From positions 2,046,001-2,110,000 of the forward strand of contig NZ_CP156688.1 of the NCBI RefSeq assembly GCF_040616545.1: a DNA stretch of 64,000 nucleotides, in the 5' to 3' direction. Numbering within the stretch: the stretch's first letter is position 1; every line of letters begins with the position of its first letter. The position numbers and the translations under genes are program-made. The DNA comes from Akkermansia muciniphila. GTDB taxonomy: Bacteria; Verrucomicrobiota; Verrucomicrobiia; Verrucomicrobiales; Akkermansiaceae. Below are positions 63,254 through 64,000 of this stretch, in pieces. Below the pieces are notes generated by a model. The model saw nothing but the letters and a program-made list of their open reading frames with translations, ran no database searches and was not told the origin of the DNA.

Positions 63254-63850
63254 ATGGAAACAACATGGCGCGGCAACTCCCATCAACATGATATGACTGA
63301 AAACGAGACCTTTGAAAAAGTGGATTTCCATGAGATGGAGCTGGATGATGAATATTATGATTGCATATTCATTGCGTGTGACTTTTCAAAGCTGGTCATC
63401 CGGAATACCGATTTTGAGAAGTGCGAGTTCAGGGCGTGCAATTTCACGTTGGCCTGCTTCAAGGAAGCCCTCCGGGATGTTGCCTTTACGGATTGCAAGA
63501 TGACCGGCGCAGACTTTACGGACATTGACAGGTTTTCGGACAGCCTGGTCTTTGAAAACTCGCGTCTTGATTATGCCAGCTTTGTAGAGGCCAGATTGCG
63601 GAAAACCGTTTTCCGCGGCTGCAAGATGTATGAGGGGTACTTTAATGACGCCGACATGGCGGAATCCGTTTTTGACCGCTGTGACCTGGAACGGGTTTCT
63701 TTTGTCGGAACCAATTTGGAGAAAGCCGATTTTACAACCTCCTTCAATTTTTCGATCAATCCCTCCATGTGCAAGCTGAAAAAGGCGGTCTTTTCCCGGC
63801 ATGGTCTGGAAGGGCTGCTCGCCCATCTGGACATTGACATCAGGGGGTAG
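63254..63850 (+). CDS. Pentapeptide-repeat protein
   Basis: 198 residues from ATG 63254. From about residue 20 the sequence follows the A(D/N)LxF-like five-residue beat (FEKCEFRACNFTLACF, CKMTGADFTDIDRF, FNDADMAESVFDRCDLERVS FVGTNLEKADF), folding as a right-handed quadrilateral helix like Qnr and McbG. Those mimic DNA and protect gyrase, but most members have unknown roles. The C-terminus (LEGLLAHLDIDIRG) matches the end of Qnr-type repeats in style only. Confidence 0.85.
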   Translation: METTWRGNSHQHDMTENETFEKVDFHEMELDDEYYDCIFIACDFSKLVIRNTDFEKCEFRACNFTLACFKEALRDVAFTDCKMTGADFTDIDRFSDSLVFENSRLDYASFVEARLRKTVFRGCKMYEGYFNDADMAESVFDRCDLERVSFVGTNLEKADFTTSFNFSINPSMCKLKKAVFSRHGLEGLLAHLDIDIRG

Positions 63851-63910
63851 GCCCGCGGGAGCTGTTTAATGGAATATTGGTTTGACCGCCATTGCGGGTA
63901 AAACAAGGAG

Positions 63911-63941
63911 TGCAGGCATTCCCGTTTCAGGAATGCCTGCA
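63911..63941 (-). terminator. Hairpin between convergent genes
   Basis: A perfect 12-bp stem (TGCAGGCATTCC / GGAATGCCTGCA) with a seven-base loop. Placed between the pentapeptide-repeat gene and the convergent partial gene, it may serve both; the T tract is weak on both strands. Confidence 0.6.
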
Positions 63942-63956
63942 CCGTTCCAGTGGAAG

Positions 63957-64000
63957 TTAGAATTTGGGTTTCCGCTTCTTCACTTCCTCTACCAGTTTGG
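63957..64000 (-). CDS. C-terminus of an unidentified gene (partial)
   Basis: Minus-strand frame open to the window edge reads KLVEEVKKRKPKF then TAA. A basic C-terminal helix of a larger protein; too short to name. The hairpin 16 bases downstream supports a real gene end. Confidence 0.5.
   Translation of the reverse strand, partial: KLVEEVKKRKPKF

Noticed and set aside
1-64000. CRISPR arrays, rRNA genes, riboswitches and insertion sequences
   Set aside because: I looked for regularly spaced direct repeats, rRNA core sequences, known riboswitch cores and transposase motifs (DDE, HUH) and found none that I could support.

Overview
The window looks like chromosome of a gut Verrucomicrobium, most likely Akkermansia or a close relative. 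This is inferred from G+C-rich genes with weak Shine-Dalgarno sequences, many secreted proteins of unknown function, a bacterial alpha-2-macroglobulin, a GspE/F/G secretion cluster, a citrate synthase, and a surface autotransporter with chlamydia-type Pmp repeats (Chlamydiae and Verrucomicrobia are sister phyla). No species name was computed.

Layout. 1-8.4 kb: tail of a membrane protein, an A+T-rich double 4Fe-4S protein, a decayed stretch, then addB-addA for double-strand break repair. 8.5-20 kb: a sugar-nucleotide-type epimerase and a DMT exporter, a 2124-residue alpha-2-macroglobulin, an iron alcohol dehydrogenase and an unknown lipoprotein. 20.05 kb: tRNA-Arg(CCT), followed by an A+T-rich accessory segment to about 23.4 kb with two secreted unknown proteins and an exported nuclease. 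23.4-27.2 kb: two paralogous secreted proteins, a phage-like Ala-rich protein, a lipoprotein and a membrane HELTH protease. 27.3-34.0 kb: housekeeping genes (tsaB, citrate synthase, trmL, a 3'-5' exonuclease-like protein, smpB, rpoZ, rluE, a secreted lysozyme-like protein, ndk). 34.2-41.4 kb: two glycosyltransferases and a gspE-gspE-gspF-gspG cluster. 41.6-43.3 kb: dusB and a YlbF-like protein with a Cys/His tail. 43.4-50.9 kb: two surface genes, each preceded by a short segment bounded by perfect inverted repeats. 51.3-60.6 kb: aminotransferase, murJ, a nucleotidyltransferase-GHMP kinase fusion, Tat-exported superoxide dismutase, a GHL10 glycosidase-like protein, and larC-larE-larB for the nickel-pincer cofactor. 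60.8-64 kb: polyprenyl diphosphate synthase, a papain-like cysteine protease, a pentapeptide-repeat protein and the end of one more gene.

The most interesting signal is at 43.4-46.2 kb. Two segments (189 bp and 285 bp) lie directly upstream of a membrane glycosyltransferase-type gene and of the Pmp-like autotransporter. Their inverted repeats are 18 and 21 bp, perfect, and share the core CGGATT-N3-AATCCG. At the first, a TTGACT -35 box sits at the inner edge of the repeat and a -10-like CACAAT lies outside it, so inversion would replace TTGACT with TCGCAT and should switch the gene off. The simplest reading is a pair of invertible promoters worked in trans by one recombinase, giving phase-variable surface expression. 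No recombinase gene is in the window.
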